A DNA stretch of 64,000 bases from Aquanectria penicillioides (taxonomy: Eukaryota > Ascomycota > Sordariomycetes > Hypocreales > Nectriaceae). This document shows, piece by piece, positions 25,513 to 37,518 of the stretch. Location of the stretch: NCBI GenBank assembly GCA_003415625.1, contig PYIU01000002.1:930001-994000 (forward strand), in the 5' to 3' direction. The translations under genes were made by a program, and so were the position numbers. The notes below the pieces were generated by a model. That model ran no database searches and was not told the DNA's origin. It worked only from the letters and a program-made list of their open reading frames with translations. Numbering within the stretch: the stretch's first letter is position 1; the number at the start of each line of letters is the position of its first letter.

Positions 25513-25894
25513 TAAATTAGGGTTTAAGGTAATATAAATCAATCTATTATTAAATTAATTAAAAAGATAAAAGAGACCTTAAAGATATAAAAAATAAATA
25601 GGTAGTTTTCTTTAATTAATTTTTATTTTTAAAATTTTAAATTCTTTGTATTTAGACCCTATTAAAGTTCTAATATAGCCCTTTATAATATTACTTTATT
25701 TATAACTTTCTGCCCTATTTTCTTTCTTTCTTTTCTTTAAGGGATACTTTAAAGCATTTAATTAGATGCTTTAATACTCTTTTAAGTTGTTTGCAGCTGC
25801 TTGGGAAGGCTGTTCGGTCTTCGACCGAACCTGCTTACCCTATACCCTTCTGGGTGGGTGTGTGTTTTGGCCAGTGTCCCCGTCCACTAACACA
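25513..25894 (+). repeat. Gypsy-A 3' LTR
   Basis: The first about 280 bp are RIP-mutated and the last about 100 bp are intact, GC-rich sequence (AGCTGCTTGGGAAGGCTGTT onward). Ends CTAACACA before the CTAG duplication. Confidence 0.92.
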
Positions 25895-25963
25895 CTAGTC
25901 AATTGAAGCAATATTGGTTGAGAAATGGCTGAGTTCATTTGGGTGTGTGGACGGGAAGTGAAG

Positions 25964-26013
25964 CTGACGATGTGGCGGACTTTAGGGGATGCCGGTGTTG
26001 TGGGGACCCACTC
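25964..26013 (-). repeat. Right terminal inverted repeat of the pogo-like element
   Basis: Reverse complement begins GAGTGGGTCC and matches the left end with two transitions. It is followed by TA at 26014-26015. Confidence 0.88.
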
Positions 26014-26366
26014 TATAATCAACCAATGATTGAAGCCAAGTCAGTGCCCTGGTATGGGCTCTAGAGAGGGGGTAGGATGAGAGAATGAGATAAGACAATC
26101 AATGGGATAAATAAATTAAATCCATAAGAAATTCAGGTTGAGACGCATTCAAATTGTGAAAATTAAATAGGAAGAAAATCCAAGTATTATATTAAACTAA
26201 CTTTCCACGTTTTCTGGCCTTGCGGTACTGTTGAGATACGTTTACGTTAAGAATAAAAACGTAGATGTGAAATACTTCTTGAAGTCCACGAATACATCTA
26301 AAATGACAACGAACTCAAATGGGATGGAAATGGTGAAATTTACATGAAAATTAGAAATATCCGTGA

Positions 26367-26510
26367 ATTTTTTTAAACTACTTGCATAGCGTCGATTTAT
26401 TCTAGCTGATGTGAAATGCTGCTGTTAAATAACTCTTCCGTGTGGTACAGGCGAGTCGATCTCGATTCGTATCTTGTCCTGAAGCAATCGCTTGATGCAC
26501 GATCCTGGCA
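26367..26510 (+). repeat. Diverged tandem duplication, copy 1
   Basis: Aligns by eye with 26558-26712: T-run, AACTACTT, TTTATTC(T/C)AGCT(G/A)ATGTGAAAT, TGGTAC, AATC(T/G)CGA(T/C)T, AGCAATC, ATCCT. Many substitutions, so it is old. Confidence 0.6.
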
Positions 26511-26557
26511 GTTTGGTCACCTCGTGAGACTTACATCAAGGGTGAAGGTAGTTGTGG

Positions 26558-26712
26558 ATTTTTTCTAACTACTTCTATGTTATCGGTTTATTCCAGCTAA
26601 TGTGAAATTGTGCACTTGAATGGTACCACCCTCTGCTATGGGTATCTGAATCTCGACTTAGTCTGAGTCCGACAGAGCAATCATTCAGATGCGTGATCCT
26701 CTTAGACTTCGG
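26558..26712 (+). repeat. Diverged tandem duplication, copy 2
   Basis: Second copy of the unit at 26367-26510, about 190 bp further on, same orientation, more GC-rich. Its function is unknown. Confidence 0.6.
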
Positions 26713-26945
26713 GGGCTTCTCCTGCGACACGATTCGAGACGAAAGCGAGACGTCCAGCAGCAATGACGATGAAAAGGAAGACAGGGCTGGTGGGAAGAAT
26801 CCGACGCAAATGGTGACGGGATTGGTGTTCTCGCTATCGATAAATATAAAGGAAAAAGAAAACTGCGAACATGACGAACCAGGGCGCAGGTGCCTTGATC
26901 TCGACTTGTTGCTAGCTTGTCTCTTGTCTTGGAACACACCCGCCC

Positions 26946-27503
26946 ATGGGGTGGTCGCAGAGGCCGCATCACTGGCCTTCGACCACTCTTAGTGGCTGTA
27001 GCGGTGCAGTGGTGTCATCCACTGTCCCCACCACCACCAAGATTTCAGCTGGAGAGGGTCGCGTTCAGGCCTGGGAGCGGCCTGAGTGGCCGCCGTGGAC
27101 GTGCGCCAAACAGACCGATGGGAGGTACCACACCATATCTAGCATCTTGAGGCACACAGACGTCATCGAAGACACAAGAGCTTGGTTTTCGCCTTTCGAT
27201 TCCCTACCATTTCTGGGACAATGGGCATCCAACATCAGAAACACTCAATCAGAAAATCTGCCACGGAACCGCCATCATGCAACTCGGATAAAGGGGCAAC
27301 ACCACAGACCTAGGGTGGCAGAAGGAGCCCAACCTCATGCTCCTCTTTACGTCACATCAAAAAAGCTCGACATGTTTGAATTGGGATGCGATGCAACCCT
27401 AACTCAGCGGCTTCAGTACCTTCTCTCCCTCGGCAGTGTCAACCAGAATCTTACTAAAGTCGGTTTTCGAGACAGAATGCCCGGTCTAGACCGAGGTATT
27501 TAG
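26946..27503 (+). CDS. Weak hypothetical ORF, 185 codons
   Basis: Longest frame in this stretch, ATG to TAG, no intron needed. The translation has a basic, Ser/Thr-rich start and a central segment (DGRYHTISSILRHTDVIEDT) that looks protein-like, but I recognise no domain, signal peptide or membrane helix. Overlapping frames on both strands are nearly as open in its first half, so chance is a real option. Confidence 0.22.
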   Translation: MGWSQRPHHWPSTTLSGCSGAVVSSTVPTTTKISAGEGRVQAWERPEWPPWTCAKQTDGRYHTISSILRHTDVIEDTRAWFSPFDSLPFLGQWASNIRNTQSENLPRNRHHATRIKGQHHRPRVAEGAQPHAPLYVTSKKLDMFELGCDATLTQRLQYLLSLGSVNQNLTKVGFRDRMPGLDRGI

Positions 27504-28773
27504 AAGTGGAATTACACAAGCAAGAAACGCAATCTCCATGAAGGCAGGTGGATTTTGGGACTCAACTCTAGAAGTTCAACATGGGCGAGAATAAACATCT
27601 CACGGCGTACCATAACATAACACACAAAACAAGTTAGGATAACTTGTTTTAATTTTAGGAGTTATTTACTATTGTTCTTTCAAAGGGATTCAGTAGGTAC
27701 TCATAGGGGTGTTACTAGTAACCCATATATGGATGGCCACTCAGTGACAGTACATCACTTTTAACCGAGGGGATTCCTGTAGAAGTGTTTCTCGATTAGT
27801 TAATAACGTGCAGGATTGGGTTCTGTTCTTACACACTATGAGAACTATGAGGTAGATTGTATATTGCCTACTTCCAGTTTCAGCTTCCCGAAGGAAGCCA
27901 TGCGATAAATTCGACCAATGCTGCCCTGGATTGAATTCGCAATTCGCAAACCCACGATATTTGCCATGTGACAGCCGCCTCAGCTCATTAGTTGGTAATG
28001 ACATCAGCCCGTGCACAGGCACACGCAACACTCGCACTGACACGTGAGATGGTGCTGTGAACGACTGCTGAAGAATCGGATCATTACATCTTCCGGTCAC
28101 TATTCCCACTAAGCGGGCTTGAATGTTCAGTTGGGGCACCGACCCAGCAATCCGCGCAAGGCAATTAGAGGCACGCTCAGGAATCAAGCCCCTGGCCAAT
28201 ACATACGTGGTGCATTCCGTGCGGCACCGCCATCGCCCAATGCCGCCTAAACCCCTTCCTCAAGCATTCGCGAAATGTCCCCAACCAACCCACTAAATTC
28301 GAGCCCACCAACCAAAACCCGCTGCCACCTGGCTGCCACTGCTCCCTCCAAACCAACGCCCCAGCGTGGGGATGCTTGAGTGGCTCCTCCGGCAGTGGCG
28401 GTGGCTTTCCTCCTGCGTATCAACAACCACGTCTCAACACCATCATCAGCCAAAGTCCGACCTGGCTTTGTCTACATCCAACGCCCTCTGCGCAACCTGA
28501 GACTCTCCGACGCGCCCGCGGGCCACCGATCAAACGTCCTCTCCTCCATCAACGCATTTCTATCACCACTACCATCTCGTTGCCGCCGCTTCGACCGCCC
28601 GCACGCCTCGGCCCGCCTGGGCACATTTTCCGAGATTCGGCCCCGTCTGTCTCGATTGTTCAACCCCAGCGGTGCCATCTCCTCGTCCTGCGCATGATCC
28701 TGTCGACAACCTCCCCCAAATAAGCCCCTCGTGGGCACGGTCGGTCTTGTCTTGAATCGCCATCTCCGTCGCC

Positions 28774-31700
28774 ATGGAAGATCCGACTCCCGGGCTTAAG
28801 CTCAATCGCCTCCACCGGGCTGCCACCCGAACCGATGACCCTTTCCAACCGCAAGATGCAGCGCCCGGCATCTGCCGAATATGTCGCGGCGAGGGGACAC
28901 CAGAAGAGCCGCTCTTCTACCCTTGCAAATGCAGCGGTAGCATCAAATATGTCCACCAAGACTGTCTGATGGAGTGGCTATCCCACTCACAGAAGAAATA
29001 CTGCGAACTCTGCAAGACCTCTTTCCGCTTCACCAAGCTCTACGCCCCCGACATGCCTCAGTCGCTACCGGTGCACGTCTTCGTCGGCCATATGGCTAAA
29101 TATCTACTACGGAACGTCCTGGTCTGGCTCCGCGCCGTCATGGCTATTAGCGTCTGGGTGTGCTGGCTGCCCTACTTCATGAGATCAGTATGGTCCTTCA
29201 TGTTCTGGGTCAGTGACGAAGGCCTTGGCGCAAGTTCGATACTCACCGGAAACAATGAAACGGTCGCGGCCACATTAGAATTGGCACAGTCAGTGATGGG
29301 CAATGACACATGCCCGGCAAGCCCACTCTTCATACCTACCACTACCTCTGCCGCCGCCGCCCAGGCAATGATAGATGGGATCTCGGGCCAGAACATGTCC
29401 GAATTCCTTCTGCGCATTCTTCTCAACTCTTTATACATGCCGCCCAAATTCGATCGTTCTGGCTCTGCAGCTGACTCTGTTGTCAGCACAGCCGCGTCAG
29501 CAAACGACATTCTGACTGGAAAGACACCCCCATCCCTCCTTGGAGATGTAGTTTTTCTTCAGAATCTAACCCGAAACCCCACATTGAATAGGACATTGGT
29601 CTATGTGCTTGAGGGTCAAATCATCACTGTCTTGGTTATCGTTTGTTTCATTCTTGTTATCTTGGTTCGAGACTATGTCGTTCAACAACAACCGGAGATC
29701 AACATGCGTGCTGCTTTCGCCGCTCCCGAAAACCCGCTTGTCGCTCAGGAACCAATTCTTGTCCGGCCTGAAGATGTCGACAACTTACAAGGACCAGACG
29801 AATCAGATGAAGAAACTTTAGATGATGGAGAACAACAACCCGTCGGCATCGCAGACACTGTCCCAACTGAAGTTGATGACCCGGTTAATACTCAACTCCT
29901 CCAGCGAAGATACCCAGACCGCCAAGCACAGGGTGGGTTCGAAGAGCCCAGTGCTTCTAGTGCCGCAGCACCTGACCCTTGGCGTCAAGCCAATCAAGGT
30001 ACTCCCGAAGAACAAACCAGTGTCCATACTTATCTGCGCATCTTTCGTCAGGCAGATGGAGATCCTGAAAGAATCTTACAAATCATCGAGGACGAAGGCC
30101 TTCAAGAAAGACTTGTGTACTGGGTTGATATTACTCGCCGGTCCATTCGTGCGCAGAACGGCAGCCCCTCCGAATTTGCTGCTACACTTGGCCGACGATC
30201 TGATTTGGTCAACACCATGGATCGCCCAGAAAGCTCCAGTTCAACAGCCGAAAGCTCATCTAGAATTGCCCTAACCCCTGGTTCAAATGAGGGCTCCTTG
30301 TCCGGGTTTCCAGAAGCTCACGCAAACGCATCTCGAAAAGGGAAAGAGAAGGATTCACTTCCCACTCCCGATCCAGATACAGAAGGCGACATGTGGGGAG
30401 TAGGATTGCAGCCAGGCCCATCACGCCCCCGCGCTGTGTCTGACGGGCCTAAACTCCAAAATACCATCAATCCTCTTGCGAACAACAGCTGGTCCTTTGC
30501 GGCTCTACCTTCTGACCCCGAGGCAGAAAATTCGCATACTCGGCATTTTGACACAAATGAGCAGCCTAACTTCTATGGAAGGGCAACGCCATCCTCGGAT
30601 AACATCCGTGAACTTGGATCCTACATTCATGAAGCTGGATCCTCACGTCTCCGAAGCGACTCCGTCGAATTTGAGGAGCTCAACGGGCCAAGCTTGAATC
30701 ACTGGCGCAACGAAGAGAACGATTTTGAAGAACAACCCTCCCCTGTTCATCATATTCATGAAGATCCACCAACAGAACCTGCGCATGCCGAAGAAGTCCC
30801 TGACGCAGGGCATGGCCGCCAAATTGGTTTTGTGGATCGAATGACTGACTTCATGTGGGGCGATCTTGATGACCACCACCACGCCCAACCTGAAGCGAAT
30901 CACGCTGCTGGTCGCGAGGCTCAAGATGATGGATGGGTTGACGTCGACGATGATGACGCTGTGGATGACAATGCCAATGCTGAACCAGGAGACGTCGATG
31001 GGGTTCCTGGCGGTGGTCTTGACCCGGAAGCCATTGAAGACCTCGAAGATTTTGAGGGTGTCATGGAGCTGATCGGCATGCGAGGACCAATTGCCGGCTT
31101 ATTCCAGAACGCCATATTCTGCGCAGTTCTTGTGTCTGTGACTATCTTCGCCTGCATCTTCATTCCATACAACATTGGACGAGTCAGCGTCTGGATTTTG
31201 GCAAACCCCATGCGACTGGTTCGCTTATTGTTTGAACTTTCCAAACTAATCCAGGATCTGACTGTTATGGCTGCCGGATTGGCTTCATGGGTCACACTCA
31301 ATATCATCGACATGTTCACAAGTGTTATTGGAGGTTTCGTTGCCTCACAGGTAATTGCCGCAAGAAAGGCATCCTGGGCATTGATGACGGGTGCCGGATC
31401 GGGAGTTCTTGAGTATGTGTTTCAGGACTTCCCCATGTCCGCCTCTGAGATCCAAAACTTCTCAGCCATCAGTCACGAGGCCCTTATCACAGTCAAGGAT
31501 CACATTAACACTGTCCTTTCGACCGCGAGCGCAACAGTAACCTTCATTTTTGGTGGGAAAATCTTCACCAGTCTTCCATCAATTGAAGTTGCTGCCTCGT
31601 TGTTGTCTACTGCCTACGATAGCATTCGCTTTTCATCAGGAATCCTACTGAACCCTAGCTCGTGGGTGATCGATCTTGGAGAGCCAGATGCATCCCCGTC

Positions 31701-33915
31701 GATCAACCTGGAGCTCGCCCACTGGTCTGGATTGGATCGATTCTGGGCCATCCTTGCAGGCTACGTTACGCTGTTTTTCATGGGTGCCATGTATCTTAAA
31801 CGTGGCAGCCCGTTCTCAAGAGGCAACATTATGCAGGCGTGGGAAGCAGGCATGATCGATACCTTGCACCAAGCCAGCGGCATCATGAAGGTCATCATGA
31901 TTATTAGCATTGAGATGCTAGTCTTTCCTCTTTATTGCGGTCTGCTCCTCGATGGTGCCCTCTTGCCATTATTCGAGGATACGACTTTCAAGTCTCGAAT
32001 GCTCTTCACGTACAACTATCCACTGACCTCAGTCTTTGTCCATTGGTTCGTTGGTACCGGATACATGTTCCACTTTGCTCTCTTCGTCTCCATGTGCCGC
32101 AAGATTATGCGCCAGGGTGTTCTCTGTAAGTACACCAACTTGATCGGAATAATAATTTTGTGCTAACCATCTGCAGATTTTATTCGCGATCCCGATGATC
32201 CCGAGTTCCACCCTGTCCGAGACGTGCTTGAGAGAAACTTGACCACACAACTAAGGAAGATTTTGTTTTCTGCATTCGTCTACGGCGCCTTGGTCATTGT
32301 ATGTTTGGGCGGTGTTGTGTGGGGTCTCTCCTACACAGTCCCCAACGTTCTGCCGATTCACTATTCGTCCAACGAGCCTGTGCTGGAATTCCCTGTCGAT
32401 CTTCTCTTCTACAACTTCTTGATGCCCCTAGCCGTCAATTTCTTCAAGCCAGGCGATGGACTTCATGCGATGTATACATGGTGGTTCCGTACTTGCGCCC
32501 GAGGCCTTCGGTTGACATTCTTCCTCTTTGGTGAGCGAAGGATTGATGAGGAGGGCAGTCTTAACCTGGGACCTACCTCAGAGTTCAATGGCCTTCCCTG
32601 GTATAGGACCGTCTTCCTAGAATTGGATGGCCAACACAGAGTCGTCCCCAAATCTTGGCAGGACGCTTTTGAAGGAGGCGATGCCAAGCCAAAACCACCC
32701 ATGCCTTCCAGTGAGATGGCACAACTGCGACGGAAAAAAGCAGGTCTCAGGACAACAAACCAACTTGTCGAGAGTGGTCGATTTGTGCGTGCTCCAGCCT
32801 CGGATCGCGTCAAGATCCCCAAGGGCAAGAGGGTATTCCTCGATGTCACGGAACGTGGTCAACGACTAGACGGACAACCAGACACAGACTTGTATTCCTC
32901 CAGTCAGTACCAGATGGTTTACGTTCCTCCCAACTTCCGAGCAAGAGTTTTCTTGTTCATTCTCTTCATATGGGTTTTCGCAGCCGTCACAGGCGTCGGT
33001 TTCACAATCTTGCCATTGGTCTTCGGCCGGAAAATATTCAAAATGTTCATCCCCTCACACATCAGAACAAACGATATTTATGCATTCAGCATCGGCGTGT
33101 ATGTCCTCGGAACATTTGCTTATTTGGGCATCCACATGAAGAGCGTCCGGTCCAAAATCAAAGGGTGGATTGCTTCTGCTCAGGCACAAGTCGCCTCAGG
33201 AAGCGCTCCCCAGCGCGTTGCGGGTGTTCTGCTTCACGGAGCCAGCCTAGTCTACGCATATTTCTTCCTCCTCGTCGTTTTCCCATTATTGGTGTCGGCG
33301 ATTATGGAACTGTATCTCGCCATCCCGCTCCACACATACATGTATCCTCCAACAGCAGCATCGATACAGGCATCAAGAGAAGGTGATCCGGAAGCCAGCC
33401 GGCACACTGTCCGTGTCATTCAATCGTGGACTCTGGGCATATTATATCTAAAGCTGAGCGCTCGAATGGTTACAACCATGTTCGCTGGTACTCGTCTGGC
33501 CATTGCCGTTCGCGCAGTTCTCTACCATGGCTGGATGCATCCCGACGTGGGCATTCTAACAAGAGCGTTTGTCATTCCTGGATTCGCCATTTCTGCAATT
33601 GCGGCATTCGGGCCTCCAGCGATCGTCAGCACTTTGATCAAATACGGCATGATCACTGGTTTGCAGCCTGGTGTAAATGAGGCAGCGGAGGCCGCTCGAC
33701 TAGCCATCATCTACAGACAATCATACCCAGCACTGGCGCTGGTGGCAGTAGTAATCAAGAATACGATCGGGTTGGTGCGAGTGTTCCACGGGTGGACGGC
33801 CCGCATTCGGGATGAAGCATATTTGATTGGAGAGAGACTGCACAACTTTGGGGCTGCAGCAGCGGGTGCGCGAAGAGTAAGAGGGGCCTGGAGGGCTGGG
33901 GGGGCAAGACTTTAA
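28774..33915 (+). CDS. SSM4: RING-CH E3 ubiquitin ligase of ER-associated degradation (Ssm4/Doa10 type)
   Basis: Polytopic ligase of the ER and inner nuclear membrane that, with Ubc6/Ubc7-type conjugating enzymes, ubiquitinates misfolded cytosolic- and membrane-lesion proteins for the proteasome. Model: join(28774..32125,32177..33915); the 51-bp intron has GTAAGT, branch TGCTAACC and CTGCAG and restores frame within VLYFIRDPDDPEFHP, a conserved-looking segment. The product is 1696 residues, normal for filamentous fungi. The N-terminal RING-CH shows the C4HC3 set at Cys34, 37, 51, 53, His61, Cys64, 77, 80. Next come two helices near 105-150, another at about 280-300, a long acidic disordered loop (about 320-745; Glu/Asp/Ser/Pro-rich) and then about ten membrane segments to the C-terminus. 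Likely constitutive. Retroelements begin about 140 bp after the stop. Confidence 0.95.
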
Positions 33916-34054
33916 GGGAAGACAACATAGGATACCACTCCAGCACGCATTAATGAAATGGCGTTTTACGATAATCGAGGCTGTCTGTCGTCTCACGTCA
34001 TGGGCCATGAGTGAGAGTGAGGCTGTGTGAAAACTGTTGCAAAATGTGAAAATT
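33916..34054. other. 3' flank of the ubiquitin ligase gene
   Basis: Only about 140 bp of normal sequence separate the stop codon from retroelement DNA. No clear polyadenylation hexamer is seen, so the mRNA end may fall near or in the element. Confidence 0.5.
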
Positions 34055-35567
34055 GTTGACGGATATAGCGGCCGGGCGAAGGTGGTCGTTGCTATAGATA
34101 TAGCGGCCGGCCACAAGCCGACCTTAGGGGCCTTATGGGCCTAGGTCTTAAGACCATATATCCTTATAAGGGAATCCCTATACTATAAATAGGTAATTGC
34201 ATTTTGCAATTACTATTTAGCTATTCCTTATAAATCTTAATTGATTTAAACCGATCTATTGTATATATTGCCTATTGTAATTATCTTTATATATATCTAT
34301 ATATTATTTATAGATTATAAGCCTAAAGCTTTAATTTAAAAAGAAATTATAGCTATTTAAAAGGTTTAAATTAACCTAAAGTTTATCCCTTAAAGTTAAT
34401 GCTTATAATATTAATTAATTAAGGTTTTAAAATTTAAATAATAGCTTTAAAGCTAGCCTTAAAGTTAATTTTTATTATTAAAGTAATTAAATAAATTAAT
34501 AATAAAAAAGATTTTATTAAAAGAAAAAATAATCTTAAGGATCTTTTATTTTTTTTTAAAAAATTAATAAAGCTTATTAAAAAGGATTTATAAAAAATTT
34601 AATTAAATTTAAGTATTATAATATAATAAATAATAAAAATAATATAATAAATATAAAAGCTATAAAAGCATTTTAATTAAAAAATTAAAAATAAATTAAA
34701 GATTAAATATAAAATATAGCTTAAAAATAAATTAAAATTTAAAGTAAAAAATAATAAAAATAAAAGCTTTAAGTATTAAAAAAATTAATTTTTTTATACC
34801 TTAAAGGAGCCTTTAAAAGCTTTAAATAAAATATTTAATTTTTTAAGAAATAAAAAGATATTAATAAAGCTTACTTTAAGTAAAAAGAAAATTATAAATT
34901 TATAATTAATTAAAATTAAGGATTTTATTAATTTTAACTTTAAAATAAAAGAAAATAATATACTTAAGGAATTAAAGAATTAAATTGCTTAAAAGAAATA
35001 TCTTTTTTATATTATAATTACTATTAAATAGTATAAAGAGATTAAGATTTTATATTTAAAAGAAATATATTTAATTATTACTATAAAAATAATAATTTTA
35101 TAGAAATTAAAGCTATTATTATTTTTAATAAAAATTAATATAAAGGCTATTAAGCTATTAATAAAAAGATATAATAATATAAAATTTTAATAAAGCTTAA
35201 TTAATCTCTATTAAAAATTAAAGTTTTTAATTTTAAAGAAACTATAAAGGGTCTAAAGTTATATTAATAACTTTTATTATATTATAAATAGTATTATTAA
35301 AGCTAGCAATAAGCTCCTTAAGTATTAAAAAAAAATAAAGTTTATAAATAATATTAAAAAGGTCTTTTTTAAATAAAATATACTTTAATATAATTATAAG
35401 CAAAAAGGGAAATATTAATCTATTTATAAAATGCAAAAAGACTTTATTAATAAAGCTAAAAGTCTATAAATTTTCTAAAAGAAAAGTAAAGACTTTAGTA
35501 ATAAAAAAGGTATATAAATAAATGCTTAATTAAATAAAAAAAATAACTATAGAAAAGATCCTAAAAG
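34055..35567 (+). mobile_element. Ty1/copia element, 5' part (LTR and gag), RIP-degraded
   Basis: Starts about TGTTGACGGATATAGCGGCC in GC-rich, unmutated DNA holding a repeated word TATAGCGGCCGG (34063 and 34100) and a promoter-like TATAAATAGG (34185). After about 34.2 kb it becomes extremely AT-rich. It is assigned to copia because the sequence continues, after removal of Gypsy-B at the AAAAG duplication, into copia protease and integrase remnants at 47.1-48.4 kb. The left boundary is estimated from composition, and no matching 3' LTR is visible in the window. Confidence 0.6.
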
Positions 35568-35878
35568 TATTATATATATAAATTATATAATAGATAGTAC
35601 TTTTAAATAGTTAGCTTTTATATCTCTTAAATAGAGGTTAATAATCTATAAGTATATTTATACCTTAAGATCTATTATTATAATAGTCTTAAGATATAAG
35701 TTAAATAAAGTTTAATATATAATTAATTATTACCTATAATTAAGCTATTAATTCTAATATAATTATAAAGCCTATATATATGCCTTTTAATATAACTATA
35801 AAATAAATAGTATAATAGTTTTATTATTAAGATTATTACTTTTAATACTATTTATAATAAAATAAATAAATTATAATA
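35568..35878 (+). repeat. Gypsy-B 5' LTR (copy 1)
   Basis: 311 bp, starts TATTATATATAT (presumably TG before mutation), ends ATAATA. Matches 46705-47014 directly and 58937-59247 in reverse. Confidence 0.85.
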
Positions 35879-37386
35879 AGTAATAGTAATTGCTTTTTTT
35901 TATTATATAGCTATAGTCTTTATTAACTATTTAAAAGTTAATAATTTATAAAAGAATAATAAAAATATTAATAGAACTATTAAAATTAATAGTAAAAGCT
36001 AAATAAATAAAACTAGCTAATTTAAAAAGGAATTCTTTTTTTTTTAAAATTAAATTACAATTAATAAGCTATAATTAATAGATCTAGCTATAATCTAAAG
36101 GTTTTAGACCTTTTTACTATAAAATTTAATTTATACTATAAAAGGAGTTACTTTAATAAATTCTTTTATTTTTAATAAATTAAAGGATTTATTTTATTAA
36201 ATATATAATAATAATAGCAAACTATAAAATATTAATTAGCTTTAAGAAAAAGCTTTTTTTATTTATTAAAATATTATTAATTAATATATAATTATATTTA
36301 CTTAAAAAACAATTAAAAGTATTATTTTAAATACTAAAATAGTAGAATTAATACTAAAAGAGCGCTTAAAGGCATAATACTTAAGCTTCTTAAAGGACTT
36401 TAACTATAATTAAGAATCTATAGTTAGTTAAAAAAAATCTATTAAAAAAAAGGCAATAACCTTTAATACCTTTAATTAAAGACTTTTAATAGAAAAAGAA
36501 AAAGAACTAATAGATAATTTACTATTTTTATAAAAACTACTATAGGACCTATTTTAATAAAAGAAAGAGAATTTAATAGACCCTAAAGAATTAAAGGATT
36601 TATTAAATAAGGGCTAAATATTAACCTTAATTTTATTAAACCTAATGCTAATAGAGATAAATTCTATTAGCAGCTAAAAAACCTTTAGTTTAAAGGAATT
36701 ATTAAGATCTTTTAATACTATTAAATAAAGTATAGAATTTAATCCTTTAGTAATAATAGTATAAGCAATTTACTAGCAATTAAAAAGAGTAAAACTATTA
36801 AATTAAATACTATTTATAGAAAAAGTTATTACTGCCTTAATAAATCCTATATTTTAAATTAAGGTTTAGCTATTAAGGGCAAGTATTCTAGCAATAGTTT
36901 AAAATTACTATATTAAGCCTTTAATTTTATTTATTAAAAAGCCTTTATTAATTAAATAAAGTTAAGAATTAAGAATTTATAATTAAAGCTAGCCTTATAA
37001 CTTATAGTACTTAAAGCATAAAAATAAAGGTATATTAAGCTATATAAATAGTTTTTTATATTAACTATTCTTAAGACTAATAATATTAAAACTGCCTTAA
37101 TAGAATATAAAAGCACTTAATTAAATATTAACTTTTATATTAAAGTTTTATAAAAATAATATTTAACTTTAAGATATAGGCCTTTTTTAGCCTAATATAA
37201 AAAAAGGAAATACTAATAGTAAAGATATATTTTATAATAGAAAATAAATTATTTTTAGTAATATTAAACTATAGATTAATGCACTTAAATCTTATTAAAT
37301 AAATACTAATCCTAATATTTAAAAATATATTTATATAAATCTATAAAGTTTATTTTATAGATCTATATTTATTTAATATTACTATT

Positions 37387-37518
37387 TGTAAGGATAGCGC
37401 TAGCGCATAATGCCAGGCCCTTATATATAGTTATATAGCATAATTCCAGTATATTATGCCTAAATTGCTTGATCTTTTGGTCTATTGGTTAAGTGGGCAT
37501 ACCACCCCATTCATCACA
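37387..37518 (+). repeat. Miniature element copy 1, 5' LTR
   Basis: 132 bp, TG start and CA end. Matches 37848-37979 and, reversed, both repeats of copy 2. Confidence 0.87.

Larger units (their letters stand above)
13487..25894 (+). mobile_element. Ty3/gypsy LTR retrotransposon (Gypsy-A), RIP-degraded
   Basis: 12.4 kb, bounded by 383- and 382-bp direct LTRs that begin TGAGTTGGGG (right copy TAAATTAGGG) and end CTAACACA or its mutated form. Flanks are CTAG on both sides (13483-13486 and 25895-25898), a 4-bp duplication inside the pogo-like element. A purine-rich tract (AAAGAGAGA) precedes the 3' LTR. Order of recognisable remnants: gag-like and cysteine-rich segments before about 16.5 kb, reverse transcriptase and RNase H at 18.2-19.3 kb, integrase at 19.3-20.7 kb, then 4.8 kb of unassigned sequence. 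Orientation is plus by this order. No intact ORF survives. Confidence 0.9.
11745..26013 (+). mobile_element. pogo/Fot1-like DNA transposon, split by an LTR retrotransposon
   Basis: Tc1/mariner-superfamily element. The left end GAGTGGGTCCCCACAACACC (11745-) and the reverse complement of the right end (26013 leftwards) match for about 50 bp with two differences, both C/T or G/A. Both outer flanks are TA (11743-11744 and 26014-26015), the target duplication of this superfamily. Taking out the inserted retrotransposon 13487-25894 leaves about 1.86 kb, the usual Fot1 length. The ends are GC-rich and little mutated while the coding middle is RIP-mutated. Confidence 0.9.
26016..28773. other. Intergenic between transposon nest and the ubiquitin ligase gene
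   Basis: Normal composition. Contains the diverged duplication at 26.4-26.7 kb, the weak ORF 26946-27503, an unconvincing 152-codon minus frame (27741-28199), and the ligase leader from about 28.2 kb. In the leader, open plus frames at 28376-28723 and 28380-28697 could act as upstream ORFs. Confidence 0.5.

Noticed and set aside
27741..28199. 152-codon minus-strand ORF
   Set aside because: No signal peptide, domain, splice context or compositional bias; the opposite strand is similarly open in parts. Treated as chance.
28376..28723. 115- and 105-codon ORFs before the ubiquitin ligase
   Set aside because: Ser/Pro/Arg-rich translations of a CT-rich leader that overlap each other; at most upstream ORFs.
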